Source: Thiohalocapsa halophila
GTDB taxonomy: Bacteria > Pseudomonadota > Gammaproteobacteria > Chromatiales > Chromatiaceae
Length of the DNA: 42,110 bases
NCBI RefSeq assembly: GCF_016583825.1
Contig: NZ_NRRV01000051.1
Location: forward strand, 1 to 42,110
Direction of reading: 5' to 3'
Shown here one piece after another: positions 1 to 12,313 of this stretch. The translations under genes and the position numbers were made by a program. The stretch's first letter is position 1, and every line of letters begins with the position of its first letter. The notes under the pieces are model-generated. The model was not told the DNA's origin, searched no databases, and worked only from the letters and a program-made list of their open reading frames with translations.

Positions 1-52
1 CCCCAGTGTCGCCCCCCAGTGCTGGCCCCAGTGCTGGGGGGCGACACTGGGG
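1..52. repeat. 52-bp near-perfect palindrome at the window edge
   Basis: Bases 1-25 pair with bases 28-52. The outer 19 pairs (1-19 with 34-52) are perfect, and there are two wobble positions near the 2-base centre. The decamer CCAGTGCTGG also occurs directly repeated at 16-25 and 28-37. The structure begins at base 1 and ends 6 bases before the ampD start codon, so it occupies the ampD leader. No T-run follows it, so it does not look like a standard terminator. It could be a dispersed palindromic repeat, a translation-masking hairpin or a contig-end artefact. Confidence 0.8.
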
Positions 53-58
53 GGCGGC

Positions 59-643
59 ATGGCGCGTCAGGACGCATTGCACTCGGACGGCTGGCTCGAT
101 GGCGTGCGCCGCGTGGCATCGCCGCACTTCGGTGAGCGTCCGGAGGGCAACGTCATCGACCTGCTGGTGATCCACAACATCTCCTTGCCGCCCGGGGAGT
201 TTGGCGGGCCATGGGTGGAGCAGCTCTTTTGCGGACAGCTGGACCCGACGGCGCATCCTTACTTCGACGCCGTCGCGGGCAGCCCGGTCTCGGCGCATCT
301 GTTCATCCGCCGGGACGGCGAGACGCTACAGTTCGTGGACCTATGGCAGCGGGCCTGGCATGCCGGGCGCTCGTGCTGGCAGGGCCGGGCCGAGTGCAAC
401 GACTACGGCATCGGTATCGAGTTGGAGGGCACCGATGACACGCCCTTCACCGACGTCCAATACCTGCGCCTCACGAGGGTCACCAGGCAGATCATGCGGC
501 GCTTTCCCGCCATCACCCCTGAGCGCATCGTCGGCCATAGCGACGTGGCCCCGGGGCGCAAAACCGACCCTGGGCCGGCCTTCGATTGGGCACGTTATCG
601 GGGGCTGCTGGCCGCCGCCGCCGCCGCCGCGCAAGAAGACTGA
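59..643 (+). CDS. ampD: 1,6-anhydro-N-acetylmuramyl-L-alanine amidase AmpD
   Basis: Cytoplasmic zinc amidase that cleaves the peptide from anhydro-muropeptides during wall recycling; its loss usually derepresses AmpC beta-lactamase where AmpR is present. The 194-residue product has the N-acetylmuramoyl-L-alanine amidase type 2 fold. Visible landmarks are the VIHNISLPPG segment with zinc ligand His39, SAHLFIRRDGE, WHAGRS, GIGIELEG, and the C-terminal GHSDVAPGRKTDPG block supplying His160 and Asp170. Length fits the family (about 180-190) apart from an alanine-rich tail of about 10 residues. ATG 59 is the first in-frame start; no earlier ATG or GTG exists in the window. The gene ends 10 bp from the convergent phosphoesterase. 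Function is confident by family motifs. Confidence 0.95.
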   Translation: MARQDALHSDGWLDGVRRVASPHFGERPEGNVIDLLVIHNISLPPGEFGGPWVEQLFCGQLDPTAHPYFDAVAGSPVSAHLFIRRDGETLQFVDLWQRAWHAGRSCWQGRAECNDYGIGIELEGTDDTPFTDVQYLRLTRVTRQIMRRFPAITPERIVGHSDVAPGRKTDPGPAFDWARYRGLLAAAAAAAQED

Positions 644-653
644 CGGCGCCGGC

Positions 654-1496
654 TCATCCCGCCTTGGCCATCGCCGCCGACGCGGTCGCGGACAAGGGCC
701 ATTCGGTGGTCAGGACCTCCTGCTCCTCGGTCCAGCGCAAGAGCTCCATGGTGCCGTCGTGGTGCTCCACCAATGCCGTGCAGCTCTCCACCCAGTCGCC
801 GCAATTGCAATAGGTGACGCCGTCGATCTCGCGGATCTCGGCATGGTGGATGTGGCCGCAGATCATGCCGTCGACCTGGCGGCTCTTGGCCTCGTCGGCC
901 ACCGCCTGCTCGAAGTCGCCGATGTAACTGACGGCGTCCTTGACCCGGTGCTTGAGATACGCGGCGAGTGACCAATAGCCCATGCCGAGGCGCCGGCGTA
1001 TCCAATTCAAGCGGTGATTCACCGACAGCAGCAGGTCGTACAGATGGGCGCCGAGCACCGCGAGCCAGCGCTCGTGCTGGACGACGTGGTCGAACTTGTC
1101 ACCGTGCAGGATCAGAAATTCGCGCCCGTCGCAGGTGGTGTGGACGATCTCGTCGCGTACGGCGACGTTGCCGAAATCGCTGCCGATGTGTGGTCGCAAG
1201 ATTTCGTCATGATTGCCGGGCACATAGATCACCTCGGTACCGCTGCGCGCCTTGTCCAGAACGGCCCGCACGACGTTGTTGTGGGACTGCGGCCAATGCA
1301 CGCCGCTCTTCATGGCCCAGAGATCGATGATATCTCCGACCAAATAGAGCTGGCGGCATTCGCTCGCTTGCAGGAAGTCCAGCAGGAATTCCGCTTGGCA
1401 GCCACGAAAGCCCAAATGGACATCCGAGATCCAGATGCTGCGGTATTTGAGGGGATGAAGGCGCTCGACGTTGCCGGCGCTCGGCTCTGCACGCAT
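654..1496 (-). CDS. LpxH-like metallophosphoesterase (UDP-2,3-diacylglucosamine diphosphatase family)
   Basis: Calcineurin-type metallophosphoesterase of the COG2908 group. All five metal-binding blocks are visible in order: SDVHLGF (Asp25, His27), VGDIIDLW, PGNHDE, LHGDKFD and CGHIHHAE. No signal peptide or membrane helix is seen. At 280 residues it is longer than E. coli LpxH (240) and matches the longer paralogous branch often annotated as UDP-2,3-diacylglucosamine diphosphatase, whose substrate is not always proven. ATG 1496 was chosen; an in-frame GTG pair at 1505-1508 would add four residues. The gene converges on ampD. lpxC in this window supports a lipid A context, but whether this is the real LpxH cannot be told from sequence alone. 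Confidence 0.85.
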   Translation of the reverse strand: MRAEPSAGNVERLHPLKYRSIWISDVHLGFRGCQAEFLLDFLQASECRQLYLVGDIIDLWAMKSGVHWPQSHNNVVRAVLDKARSGTEVIYVPGNHDEILRPHIGSDFGNVAVRDEIVHTTCDGREFLILHGDKFDHVVQHERWLAVLGAHLYDLLLSVNHRLNWIRRRLGMGYWSLAAYLKHRVKDAVSYIGDFEQAVADEAKSRQVDGMICGHIHHAEIREIDGVTYCNCGDWVESCTALVEHHDGTMELLRWTEEQEVLTTEWPLSATASAAMAKAG

Positions 1497-1661
1497 ACCA
1501 ACCACCACTGCGGGTTTAAATACCGCTCATGGTGGCCTGCGATTGTTGCGTTGATGTTGACGCTGCGTGAAGATCCAATGAAGCGAGCCAGCTCCAGGGC
1601 GTCCGTCGCTGCAATGGCGGCCCGCTCCATGACCGTCAGGCGACCGGCACCGATGGTGGCG

Positions 1662-2654
<993 letters not shown>

Positions 2655-3821
2655 AGTCGTAGCTCAGGTCGCAGGTGAGCAGCCGGGCTGCGGCCTCGCC
2701 CCGCCCCAGCGCCACGCGGATGCAAAAGGCGTCGCGGGCCATGACGGCGCGCCCGGCGGCCTCGGTGTAACCGGCGTCGCGACCGCCGCGTCTGACAATC
2801 AGGCAGTCGTCGAGCCAGATGCGCACCCGCTCGATGTCGAGCCCGGACACGCCGGCGCGGCCGACGGCGGCGAGGATGCGCCCCCAGTTGGGATCGGACG
2901 CGAAGAGCGCCGTCTTCACCAGCGGCGAGTGGGCGATGGTGTCGGCGACGGCGCGGGCCTCGGCGCGGGTCGCCGCCTCCGCCACCTCCAGGGTCACCAG
3001 CTTGCTCGCCCCCTCGCCGTCACGGACGATGGCCGTGGCGAGCTCGTCACAAACCGCTCGCACGGCGGCGGCCAAGGCGTCCGCCGCCGCCGTGCCCTCG
3101 GTCACCGCCGGGGCGTCCAGGGTGCCGGCGGCGCAGAGCACACAGGCATCGTTGGTGGAGGTGTCGCCGTCGATACTGATAGCGTTGAAGCTGTCGGCGA
3201 CGGCCTCACGCAGCATCCGCTCCAGCAGAGCCCGCGGTACCGCGGCATCCGTGGCCAGAAAGGCGAGCATGGTGGCCATGTCCGGGCGGATCATGCCCGC
3301 GCCCTTGGCCATGCCCACCACCGTCGCCTCCCGGCCACCGACATCGCAGCGGGCGGTGGCCGTCTTGGGTCTGGTGTCCGTGGTCATGATGGCGCTGGCG
3401 GCGTCAGCCCAGCCATCCTCGCGCAGCCCGGCCACCAGCGCCGGCAGCGCTGCGGCGATGCGCTCCACGGGCAGGTATTCGCCGATGACCCCGGTGGAAA
3501 ACGGCAGGACCTCTTCCGGGGCGCAGTCGCCCGCGGCAGCCAGCGCCGTACAGCAGGTCTCGGCATCCGCGAGGCCGCGGGCGCCGGTGCCGGCGTTGGC
3601 ATTACCCGAGTTGATCAGCAGCCACCGCGGCGGCGTCTGGGCGAGGTGGTGCCGGGCCAGCTGCACCGGCGCCGCGGAGAAGGCGTTGGTGGTGAAGACC
3701 GCCGCCGTTTCCGCCCCCGGCGGCAGCGCGAGGAGCACCAGGTCGTCGCGCCCCTGATAACGAATACCGGCGGCCCCGGCGGCGAGGCGCACACCGGCAA
3801 TACGCAGTGTCGCCACCGGGC

Positions 3822-6686
<2,865 letters not shown>

Positions 6687-6784
6687 GACTTGCCCGCGAA
6701 GGGACCTCAGCGGCGTGAAGAAATCTCTACAGGATACCGGAAGGAGGGACGACGCGCTGGTGGTGCTAGGTTACGGAAACGCAA

Positions 6785-6820
6785 CGACGCCGCGCCCGCC
6801 TGGCGGCGGGCGCGGCGTCG
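6785..6820 (-). terminator. Perfect 16-bp hairpin between the M23 gene and secA
   Basis: Bases 6785-6800 are exactly complementary to 6805-6820 with a 4-base loop. On the minus strand, the direction of the M23 gene, the stem is followed by a moderately T-rich run (TTGCGTTT), so it can act as a rho-independent terminator or attenuator separating the peptidase transcript from secA. A secA promoter would have to lie between this hairpin and 6686; none is obvious. Confidence 0.65.
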
Positions 6821-6854
6821 GGCGGGCGCGCTCGATGGAGCGCCCGATCAGGCG

Positions 6855-7763
6855 TCAGAGGCGTGCGACGCGGGACTTCTTGCTCAGGTCCAGATACTGC
6901 ATCGGGTTGACCGCCTCGCCGTTGCGCCGGACTTCGAAGTGGATGTGCGGCCCCGTGGAGCGACCCGTGGAGCCGAGCTTGGCGATGACTTGGCCCTTGC
7001 GCACCATGTCACCTTCTGTTATCAGGTTACGGTGGTTGTGCGCGTACCGGGTCTCGAGCCCGTTGGCGTGGCGCACCTCGACGATCTTACCGTAACCGCC
7101 CTTGCGGCCAGAGAAAATGACGATACCGTCGGCCATGGCAACGATATCGGTGCCGTGCTTGGCAGCGATATCGATGCCCTTGTGCATACTGCGACGGCCG
7201 GTGATGGGATGCCGGCGGTAGCCGAACTTGGAGGTCACCACGCCGCCGATGCGCAGCGGCCAGCCCTCCGGCGTGCTGTGGCGCTTGAGGTCCCGCTCCA
7301 TGATGAGCGTCTCCAGGAGCACCAGCTTGCGCTTGCGGTCATCCAGCTCCGACAGCACCTTCGCCAGATCCTGCGCGACGTTTTCAACGCTGGTCTTGTG
7401 CAGTACGGCCTCGTCCGGACCGCCCGCCGGCGCCGGATTGGCAAAGTCGAACTCTTCTTCGTCCAGACCGGCCATTTCCACCAACCGCTGGCCGAGGGCA
7501 TTGATGCGCATGATCTCTGCCTGCAGCGCCCCGACCCGGGCGGCGACGGCATCGATGTCGGCGGCGGCCCGCGCCGCCGAGGGGTCAGCCGCCGGCGGCG
7601 GGGCCGTCCTTGCGGCGGCGGCGAGGTCGGCCTCGGCGATGCGGTACTTGCCGAGCCAAAAGCCGATGCCGCCGGCCACCAGGGCCGCCGCCATGATCAC
7701 CAGCAGGAAAACCGAGGTCTGACCGGCCGCCCGCAATGGGCTGGGTGTCGTTGCTTTTTGCAT
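6855..7763 (-). CDS. M23 (LytM-type) peptidoglycan endopeptidase, membrane anchored
   Basis: A 302-residue protein with one N-terminal membrane helix (about 17-38), a helical and probably coiled-coil periplasmic region (about 55-165) and a C-terminal LytM/M23 domain (about 170-290). Zinc-site motifs are complete: HKGIDIA (H-x3-D) and GPHIHFEV (H-x-H), so it should be an active D,D-endopeptidase rather than a degenerate EnvC/NlpD activator. ATG 7763 starts MQKATTPSP; upstream SD is weak. Members of this group commonly sit between lpxC and secA in gammaproteobacteria, consistent with wall remodelling beside the dcw cluster. dciA is divergent, 139 bp away. Exact substrate bond is unknown. Confidence 0.88.
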   Translation of the reverse strand: MQKATTPSPLRAAGQTSVFLLVIMAAALVAGGIGFWLGKYRIAEADLAAAARTAPPPAADPSAARAAADIDAVAARVGALQAEIMRINALGQRLVEMAGLDEEEFDFANPAPAGGPDEAVLHKTSVENVAQDLAKVLSELDDRKRKLVLLETLIMERDLKRHSTPEGWPLRIGGVVTSKFGYRRHPITGRRSMHKGIDIAAKHGTDIVAMADGIVIFSGRKGGYGKIVEVRHANGLETRYAHNHRNLITEGDMVRKGQVIAKLGSTGRSTGPHIHFEVRRNGEAVNPMQYLDLSKKSRVARL

Positions 7764-7902
7764 CTGCTGCTACGCTCTTATCGGAGTTTGCTTGTCCGCG
7801 AGCTGGGCCCTGTCGGCTGCTCGCCCCCCAAGGTCTTGTCATCGGACGGAGCAGTACACGGATCTTCCAGTGGGCCGCTCCTGTCATACCGCGGAGCCTT
7901 CC

Positions 7903-8382
7903 ATGCCGACCCGCGCCCGACACGTTCGTCGGTTCCTTCAGGGCAGCGACGCCGCCGCGGCGCTGCTGGCCGAAATCGAGCGGCGCGACGCGCTGCTCTC
8001 ACGCGTGCGCGCGCTGCTGCCGGCGTCCGTCGCCCGCCACTGCACGCAGGCATCCCTCGACGAGGGTCTGCTGACGTTGGTTTGTGATTCCCCCGCTTGG
8101 GTGGATCGACTGAGGTTTCTCTCGCCTCAGTTCTTGCCGGCGCTCGCCGCAGCCGGTGACGCGGTTACCGACTGCCGCGTCCGCGCCCAGCCGACGCCAG
8201 CCCTGCCTGCGCTGGCGCCAACACCGCGCGCCGGCGATGCGCCCGAGGCGCCGACGACCCGTCAGGCCGCCCAAACCCTGGAGCACACCGCAGCCGCCCT
8301 CGGCGACACGCCCCTTGCCGGCAGCTTGCGCCGCCTCGCCGAGACACTGCGCCGCGCGCCGCGGGCCGATGCCGCGGGCTGA
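7903..8382 (+). CDS. DciA-like DUF721 protein
   Basis: 159-residue protein of the DUF721 family. In bacteria lacking DnaC, DciA of this family loads the replicative helicase DnaB. The conserved segment is the N-terminal ~90 residues (RARHVRRFLQG, ARHCTQASL, LLTLVCDSPAWVDRLRFLSP), typical of the DciA fold that follows KH-like topology; the C-terminal half is Ala/Pro-rich and low in conservation. ATG 7903 was chosen because the family homology begins there; an upstream in-frame extension to 7792 is not family-like. Gene order lpxC/dciA/M23/secA is conserved in many gammaproteobacteria. Assignment rests on family pattern and location, so moderate confidence. Confidence 0.8.
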   Translation: MPTRARHVRRFLQGSDAAAALLAEIERRDALLSRVRALLPASVARHCTQASLDEGLLTLVCDSPAWVDRLRFLSPQFLPALAAAGDAVTDCRVRAQPTPALPALAPTPRAGDAPEAPTTRQAAQTLEHTAAALGDTPLAGSLRRLAETLRRAPRADAAG

Positions 8383-8426
8383 TCTGGTGCGGCCACAGGC
8401 GGCGCCGGCCGGCTGGTGCTGGCGAC

Positions 8427-9338
8427 TCAGCCCGCCAGGGCGGGCTGGCCGAACCGGATAGGCACCGAGTCGGCATCCTCGAAAGTGACCTCTTCCCAGG
8501 CGTCTTCCTGCGCGAGCAAGGCCCGCAGCAGCCGATTGTTCAGCGCGTGGCCGGATTTGTGTCCGATGAAGGCACCGATGAGGGGACGGCCCAGCAAGTA
8601 GAGGTCGCCGATGGCGTCGAGGATCTTGTGCTTGACGAATTCGTCTTCGTAGCGCAGGCCGTCATCGTTGAGCACGCGGTAGTCGTCCACCACCACGGCA
8701 TTGTCGAGGCTGCCGCCCAAGGCGAGGTTCTGCTCGCGCAGGGCTTCGATGTCGCGCAGGAAGCCGAAGGTCCGGGCCCGGCTCACCTCTCTCACGAAAG
8801 AGGTGCTGGAGAAATCCACCACGGCGGACTGCACGCGGGAGGTGAAAGCGGGGTGCTCGAAGTCGATGGAAAAGCCCACGCGGAAGCCCTCGAAGGGCTC
8901 GAAACGGGCCAGCTTGTCACCGTCCTCGACAGAGACGGTGCGCTTGATGCGGATGAAGCGCTTGGGGCGGTTCTGCTCTTCGATGCCTGCCGATTGCAGC
9001 AGAAAGACGAAGGGACCGGCGCTGCCGTCCATGATGGGCACCTCACCGGCGCTGACGTCGACATAAGCGTTGTCGATGCCGAGTCCGGCGAAGGCCGAGA
9101 GCAAATGCTCGACGGTGGAGATCCGCGCGCCGTCGGCTTCCAGTGTGGTGGACAGCCGCGTATCTCCCACCCGCGCGGGACATGCGGTAATATCGACGGG
9201 TGGATCCAGATCGACCCGCCGGAACACGATGCCGGTGTCGGCCGCGGCTGGACGCAGGGTGAGATACACCTTGGTGCCGGTGTGCAGCCCAACGCCCGTG
9301 GCGCGGATGACGTTCTTCAACGTGCGTTGACGGATCAC
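8427..9338 (-). CDS. lpxC: UDP-3-O-acyl-N-acetylglucosamine deacetylase LpxC
   Basis: First committed, zinc-dependent step of lipid A synthesis. The 303-residue protein matches the family length. Zinc ligands are visible in STVEHLLSAF (His78) and HKILDAIGD (His and Asp), with the catalytic GHKSGHALNN segment; DGSAGPFV is also conserved. GTG 9338 is the start: it yields the canonical N-terminus IRQRTLKN and has a strong SD (GAGGGGAG) about 5-12 bases upstream. It is the last gene of the dcw direction, separated from ftsZ by a hairpin and its own promoter at 9500-9528. In other gammaproteobacteria LpxC is controlled by FtsH proteolysis; the C-terminus ends QPALAG. Confidence 0.97.
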   Translation of the reverse strand: MIRQRTLKNVIRATGVGLHTGTKVYLTLRPAAADTGIVFRRVDLDPPVDITACPARVGDTRLSTTLEADGARISTVEHLLSAFAGLGIDNAYVDVSAGEVPIMDGSAGPFVFLLQSAGIEEQNRPKRFIRIKRTVSVEDGDKLARFEPFEGFRVGFSIDFEHPAFTSRVQSAVVDFSSTSFVREVSRARTFGFLRDIEALREQNLALGGSLDNAVVVDDYRVLNDDGLRYEDEFVKHKILDAIGDLYLLGRPLIGAFIGHKSGHALNNRLLRALLAQEDAWEEVTFEDADSVPIRFGQPALAG

Positions 9339-9499
9339 TGTCGCTCCCCTCGTCGCTTGGTCCCAGCGTCCCGCTCGGGGCCGTCCAGGTGGAACCGCCC
9401 GGATCGGATCCGGTTGGTGCTCTGTTCCGGGGGTCGGACGCAGCCTAAGGCCCACGCCGCGCAACCCCTCCCACAGGCATAGGTTAGGGATTTCCCGGA

Positions 9500-9528
9500 T
9501 TTTTATCAAGCACCGAGTGCGACTGCAA
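9500..9528 (-). promoter_or_regulatory. Candidate sigma70 promoter of lpxC
   Basis: On the minus strand, TTGCAG (9523-9528) and TAAAAA (9500-9505) are separated by 17 bases. Transcription would begin near 9493 and leave an untranslated leader of roughly 155 bases before GTG 9338. The surrounding block 9480-9560 is clearly AT-richer than its neighbours. Confidence 0.6.
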
Positions 9529-9594
9529 GAGAAACGACTGTTTTTCCTCGTGTTACGAAGCTAGGGATTGTCCTAGATCAACCCGTTGGCCTGG

Positions 9595-9628
9595 CCCGGG
9601 CGACGGTGATCGCTCACCGCCGTCCGGG
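9595..9628 (-). terminator. Hairpin downstream of ftsZ
   Basis: Left arm 9595-9609 pairs with 9614-9628 around a 4-base loop: 13 Watson-Crick pairs, one G-T and one mismatch. It lies 60-95 bases past the ftsZ stop and before the lpxC promoter. No U-run follows on the minus strand, so it may be a leaky or rho-assisted terminator, or an mRNA 3'-end stabiliser. Together with the promoter at 9500-9528 and the lpxC leader it accounts for the 350-bp stretch 9339-9688. Confidence 0.5.
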
Positions 9629-9688
9629 GCGTGGTCGGGGCGAGCGGCCGGCGCGCGCGGTCACGCACGCCCCGGCCGGGCTCGCGCA

Positions 9689-10852
9689 TCAGTCCGCCTG
9701 ACGTCGCAGGAAGGCCGGAATGTCCAGGTAGTCGAGGTCCGACCCCTGGTCGCCGCCACCGCCGCCGGCGGCCGCCACCCGCTTGTTGCGGATATAAGCG
9801 GGCTGGTCCATGTCGCGGTAGTCCGGCGTCACGCCCTCGCCGTCGCGGCTGTTCACCAAGCGCATCTTGGGCTCATCGGCGGCCATCCCGGCCTGGCGCC
9901 CGCCGAGCCCGGTGGCCACCACGGTGACGCGCAGCTCGTCCTCCAGCTCCGGGTCGATGACGGTGCCCACCACGACGGTGGCATCGTCGTCGGCGAAGTC
10001 GCGCACCGTGTTGCCCACCTCGTCGAACTCACCGATGGACAGACTCAGGCCGGCGGTGATGTTCACCAGGATGCCGCGCGCCCCGGCGAGGTTGATGTCC
10101 TCCAACAGCGGGCTGTTGATGGCGGCCTCGGCGGCCTCACGGGCGCGGTTCTCGCCGCTCGCGGCACCCGTGCCCATCATGGATACACCCATCTCGGACA
10201 TGACCGTCTTGACGTCGGCGAAGTCGACATTGATGAGACCGGGCCGGGTAATCAGCTCGGCGATGCCCTGGGTGGCGTTCAACAGCACGTCGTTGGCGGC
10301 GCTGAAGGCGCTGAGCAGGGTCATCTCCTTGCCCAGCACCTGCAGGAGCTTCTCGTTCGGGATGGTGATGAGGGAGTCCACGTGCTTGCCCAGCTCGTCG
10401 ATACCGGTGCTGGCGGTCTTGCCGCGCTTGCCGCCCTCGAACGGAAAGGGCTTGGTGACCACGGCCACCGTCAGGATGCCGAGCTCGCGGGCCACCTCGG
10501 CCACCACGGGTGCGGCACCGGTGCCGGTGCCGCCGCCCATGCCGGCGGTAATGAACACCATGTCCGCGCCCTCCAGGGCGTCTTTGATGCGATCGCGGTC
10601 TTCTTCGGCCGCCTTGCGCCCGATGTCCGGATCGGCCCCGGCCCCCAGGCCCTTGGTGATGCCGGCACCGAGCTGGAGGATGGTTTTGACGGTGGCGTTG
10701 TCGAGTGCTTGGGCGTCGGTGTTGCAGCAAATGAAGTCGACGCCTTCGATGTTGGCGGCGGCCATGTGATTGACAGCGTTGCCGCCGCCGCCGCCGACGC
10801 CGATGACTTTGATGACTGCGGTTTGGGTCTGGGTATCCATGAGCTCGAACAT
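9689..10852 (-). CDS. ftsZ: Cell division GTPase FtsZ
   Basis: Tubulin homologue that polymerises into the Z ring. The 387-residue product has the N-terminal motif VIGVGGGGGNAVNHM, the tubulin signature GGGTGTGAAPVVAEVA at about 105-120, the T7-loop region NVDFADV, and the conserved C-terminal peptide DIPAFLRRQAD that binds FtsA and ZipA. A Gly-rich linker precedes it. ATG 10852 gives the common start MFELMDTQTQ and has an AGAGG SD. It is downstream of ftsA after a 238-bp gap that may hold its own promoter, as is known in other species. Confidence 0.98.
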   Translation of the reverse strand: MFELMDTQTQTAVIKVIGVGGGGGNAVNHMAAANIEGVDFICCNTDAQALDNATVKTILQLGAGITKGLGAGADPDIGRKAAEEDRDRIKDALEGADMVFITAGMGGGTGTGAAPVVAEVARELGILTVAVVTKPFPFEGGKRGKTASTGIDELGKHVDSLITIPNEKLLQVLGKEMTLLSAFSAANDVLLNATQGIAELITRPGLINVDFADVKTVMSEMGVSMMGTGAASGENRAREAAEAAINSPLLEDINLAGARGILVNITAGLSLSIGEFDEVGNTVRDFADDDATVVVGTVIDPELEDELRVTVVATGLGGRQAGMAADEPKMRLVNSRDGEGVTPDYRDMDQPAYIRNKRVAAAGGGGGDQGSDLDYLDIPAFLRRQAD

Positions 10853-11090
10853 GATGCGTTGCCTCTGGTGTTGCTGTTGGCTATTGCCTGCCGGATCTGC
10901 CGTCCCCTCGGGCCGCGGGGTGGGTACGCCCGACTCCTATCGCCACCGCGCGCTCTCGCCAGGCGGTGTGCGCTTTCGCCATCCTGCGGCCGGCGGGGCA
11001 GGAGACCCCGCGCTTGTTTGCTTCCCCCTTATCGATGCCGGCCGCTGCCGCCCGAGGCGCAGCGACCGGCGGCGGTTCTTTGTGCCGCCT
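10853..11090 (-). other. ftsA-ftsZ intergenic region
   Basis: 238 bp without a credible gene, an exceptionally large gap in a cluster otherwise full of overlapping genes. It contains small inverted repeats, for example a 6-bp stem GCGGGG/CCCCGC around 10995-11015, and a GC-rich palindromic stretch near 11037-11072. No clear -35/-10 pair was found. By analogy with E. coli and other species, where ftsZ has dedicated promoters, regulation of ftsZ dosage here is plausible but unproven. Confidence 0.4.
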
Positions 11091-12308
11091 TTATCCACCG
11101 AGCCAGCGCCGCATTCGTCCCCAGAGCCCCTGGGCTTCCGCATATTCGGAGCCCGCGGAGAAGCGGTGCTGCTGCGCATAGATGAGCAGGCCGACCCCGG
11201 TCGCGTAGACCGGGTCGGCGATGCTGTCCTCGAGGCCGGTAACGTACTGGGGCACGCCTAAGCGCACCGGCATGTGGAACACGTCTTCGGCCAGCTCCAG
11301 TAGGCCCTCCATCTTCGCGGCGCCGCCGGTGAGCACGACGCCGCCGGCGACCAGGTCCTCGAAGCCGCTGCGCCGCAGCTCCCCCTGCAGCAGCGTCAGA
11401 AGCTCCTCGTAGCGGGGCTCGACGACCTCGGCGAGGGTCTGGCGGGAGAGCTGGCGCGCAGGGCGCTCGCCGATGCTCGGCACCTCGATGTCCTCGTTGA
11501 CGCCGCGGGAGGACAGCGCACAGCCGTGGCGGACCTTGATGTCCTCGGCGTGCTGGGTGGGCGTGCGCAGGGCCACTGCGATGTCGTTGGTGACCTGGTC
11601 CCCGGCGATGGGGATACAGGCGGTGTGGCGGATGGCGCCGTCGGTGAACACGGCCATGTCGGTGGTGCCGCCGCCCATATCCACGAGGCAGACGCCGAGC
11701 TCCTTCTCGTCGTCGCCGAGCACGGCGTAGCTGGAGCTGAGCTGCCCCAGCACCAGGTCGTCCACCTCCAGGCCGCAGCGGCGGATGCACTTGACGATGT
11801 TCTGGGCGGCGCTCACGGCCCCCGTGACCATGTGCACCCGCGCCTCCAGGCGCACGCCGGACATGCCGATGGGCTCGCGGATGCCCTCCTGGTCGTCGAT
11901 GATGAATTCCTGGGGCAGGATGTGGAGGATCTTCTGGTCCGCGGGAATGGCCACGGCGCGGGCCGCGTCGATGACCCGGTCCACGTCCGCCTGCACCACC
12001 TCGTGGTCCTTGATCGCGGTGATGCCGTGGCTGTTTAAGCTGCGCACATGGCTGCCGGCGATGCCGGCGTGCACCGAGTGGATCTCGCAGCCGGCCATCA
12101 GCTCCGCTTCTTCGACGGCGCGCTGGATGGACTGCACCGTCGACTCGATGTCCACGACCACGCCCTTCTTCAGGCCGTGGGAGGAATGGGTGCCAATGCC
12201 GATGATCTCGATGGTGTCGTCGGCCTTCAGCTCGCCCACCAGGGCGACCACCTTCGAAGTGCCGATGTCGAGTCCCACTAGGAGGTTCTTCTCACTACGT
12301 CTGGGCAT
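11091..12308 (-). CDS. ftsA: Cell division protein FtsA
   Basis: Actin-like ATPase that tethers FtsZ to the membrane and recruits later divisome proteins. The 405-residue protein shows the phosphate-1 motif VGLDIGTSKV at about 11-20, the 1C subdomain around 85-160, the phosphate-2 motif LVDMGGGTTDMAVF and the adenosine motif VVLTGGAAKMEGL. The C-terminus ends in an amphipathic basic/aromatic helix (GLWGRMRRWLGG) that fits the membrane-targeting sequence. ATG 12308 begins 6 bases after the ftsQ stop, so the two are coupled. Family length and order (ftsQ-ftsA-ftsZ) are standard. Confidence 0.98.
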   Translation of the reverse strand: MPRRSEKNLLVGLDIGTSKVVALVGELKADDTIEIIGIGTHSSHGLKKGVVVDIESTVQSIQRAVEEAELMAGCEIHSVHAGIAGSHVRSLNSHGITAIKDHEVVQADVDRVIDAARAVAIPADQKILHILPQEFIIDDQEGIREPIGMSGVRLEARVHMVTGAVSAAQNIVKCIRRCGLEVDDLVLGQLSSSYAVLGDDEKELGVCLVDMGGGTTDMAVFTDGAIRHTACIPIAGDQVTNDIAVALRTPTQHAEDIKVRHGCALSSRGVNEDIEVPSIGERPARQLSRQTLAEVVEPRYEELLTLLQGELRRSGFEDLVAGGVVLTGGAAKMEGLLELAEDVFHMPVRLGVPQYVTGLEDSIADPVYATGVGLLIYAQQHRFSAGSEYAEAQGLWGRMRRWLGG

Positions 12309-12313
12309 GCCAG

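Noticed and set aside
1509..1661. Possible small minus-strand gene (frame reading MERAAIAATDALELARF…) between the MutT-ThiE and LpxH-like genes
   Set aside because: The peptide looks somewhat protein-like, but the frame has no stop until 1310, nearly 200 bp inside the phosphoesterase gene. No family is recognised and no SD is visible.
11029..11790. Arg/Gly-rich frames within ftsA, murG, mraY and other dcw genes
   Set aside because: They overlap confident genes in alternative frames and contain only low-complexity Arg/Ala/Gly/Pro sequence.
11091..12308. Reading ftsA-ftsQ-ddl as rearranged
   Set aside because: The order ddl-ftsQ-ftsA-ftsZ is the standard one; only the murE/murF interval departs from the norm.
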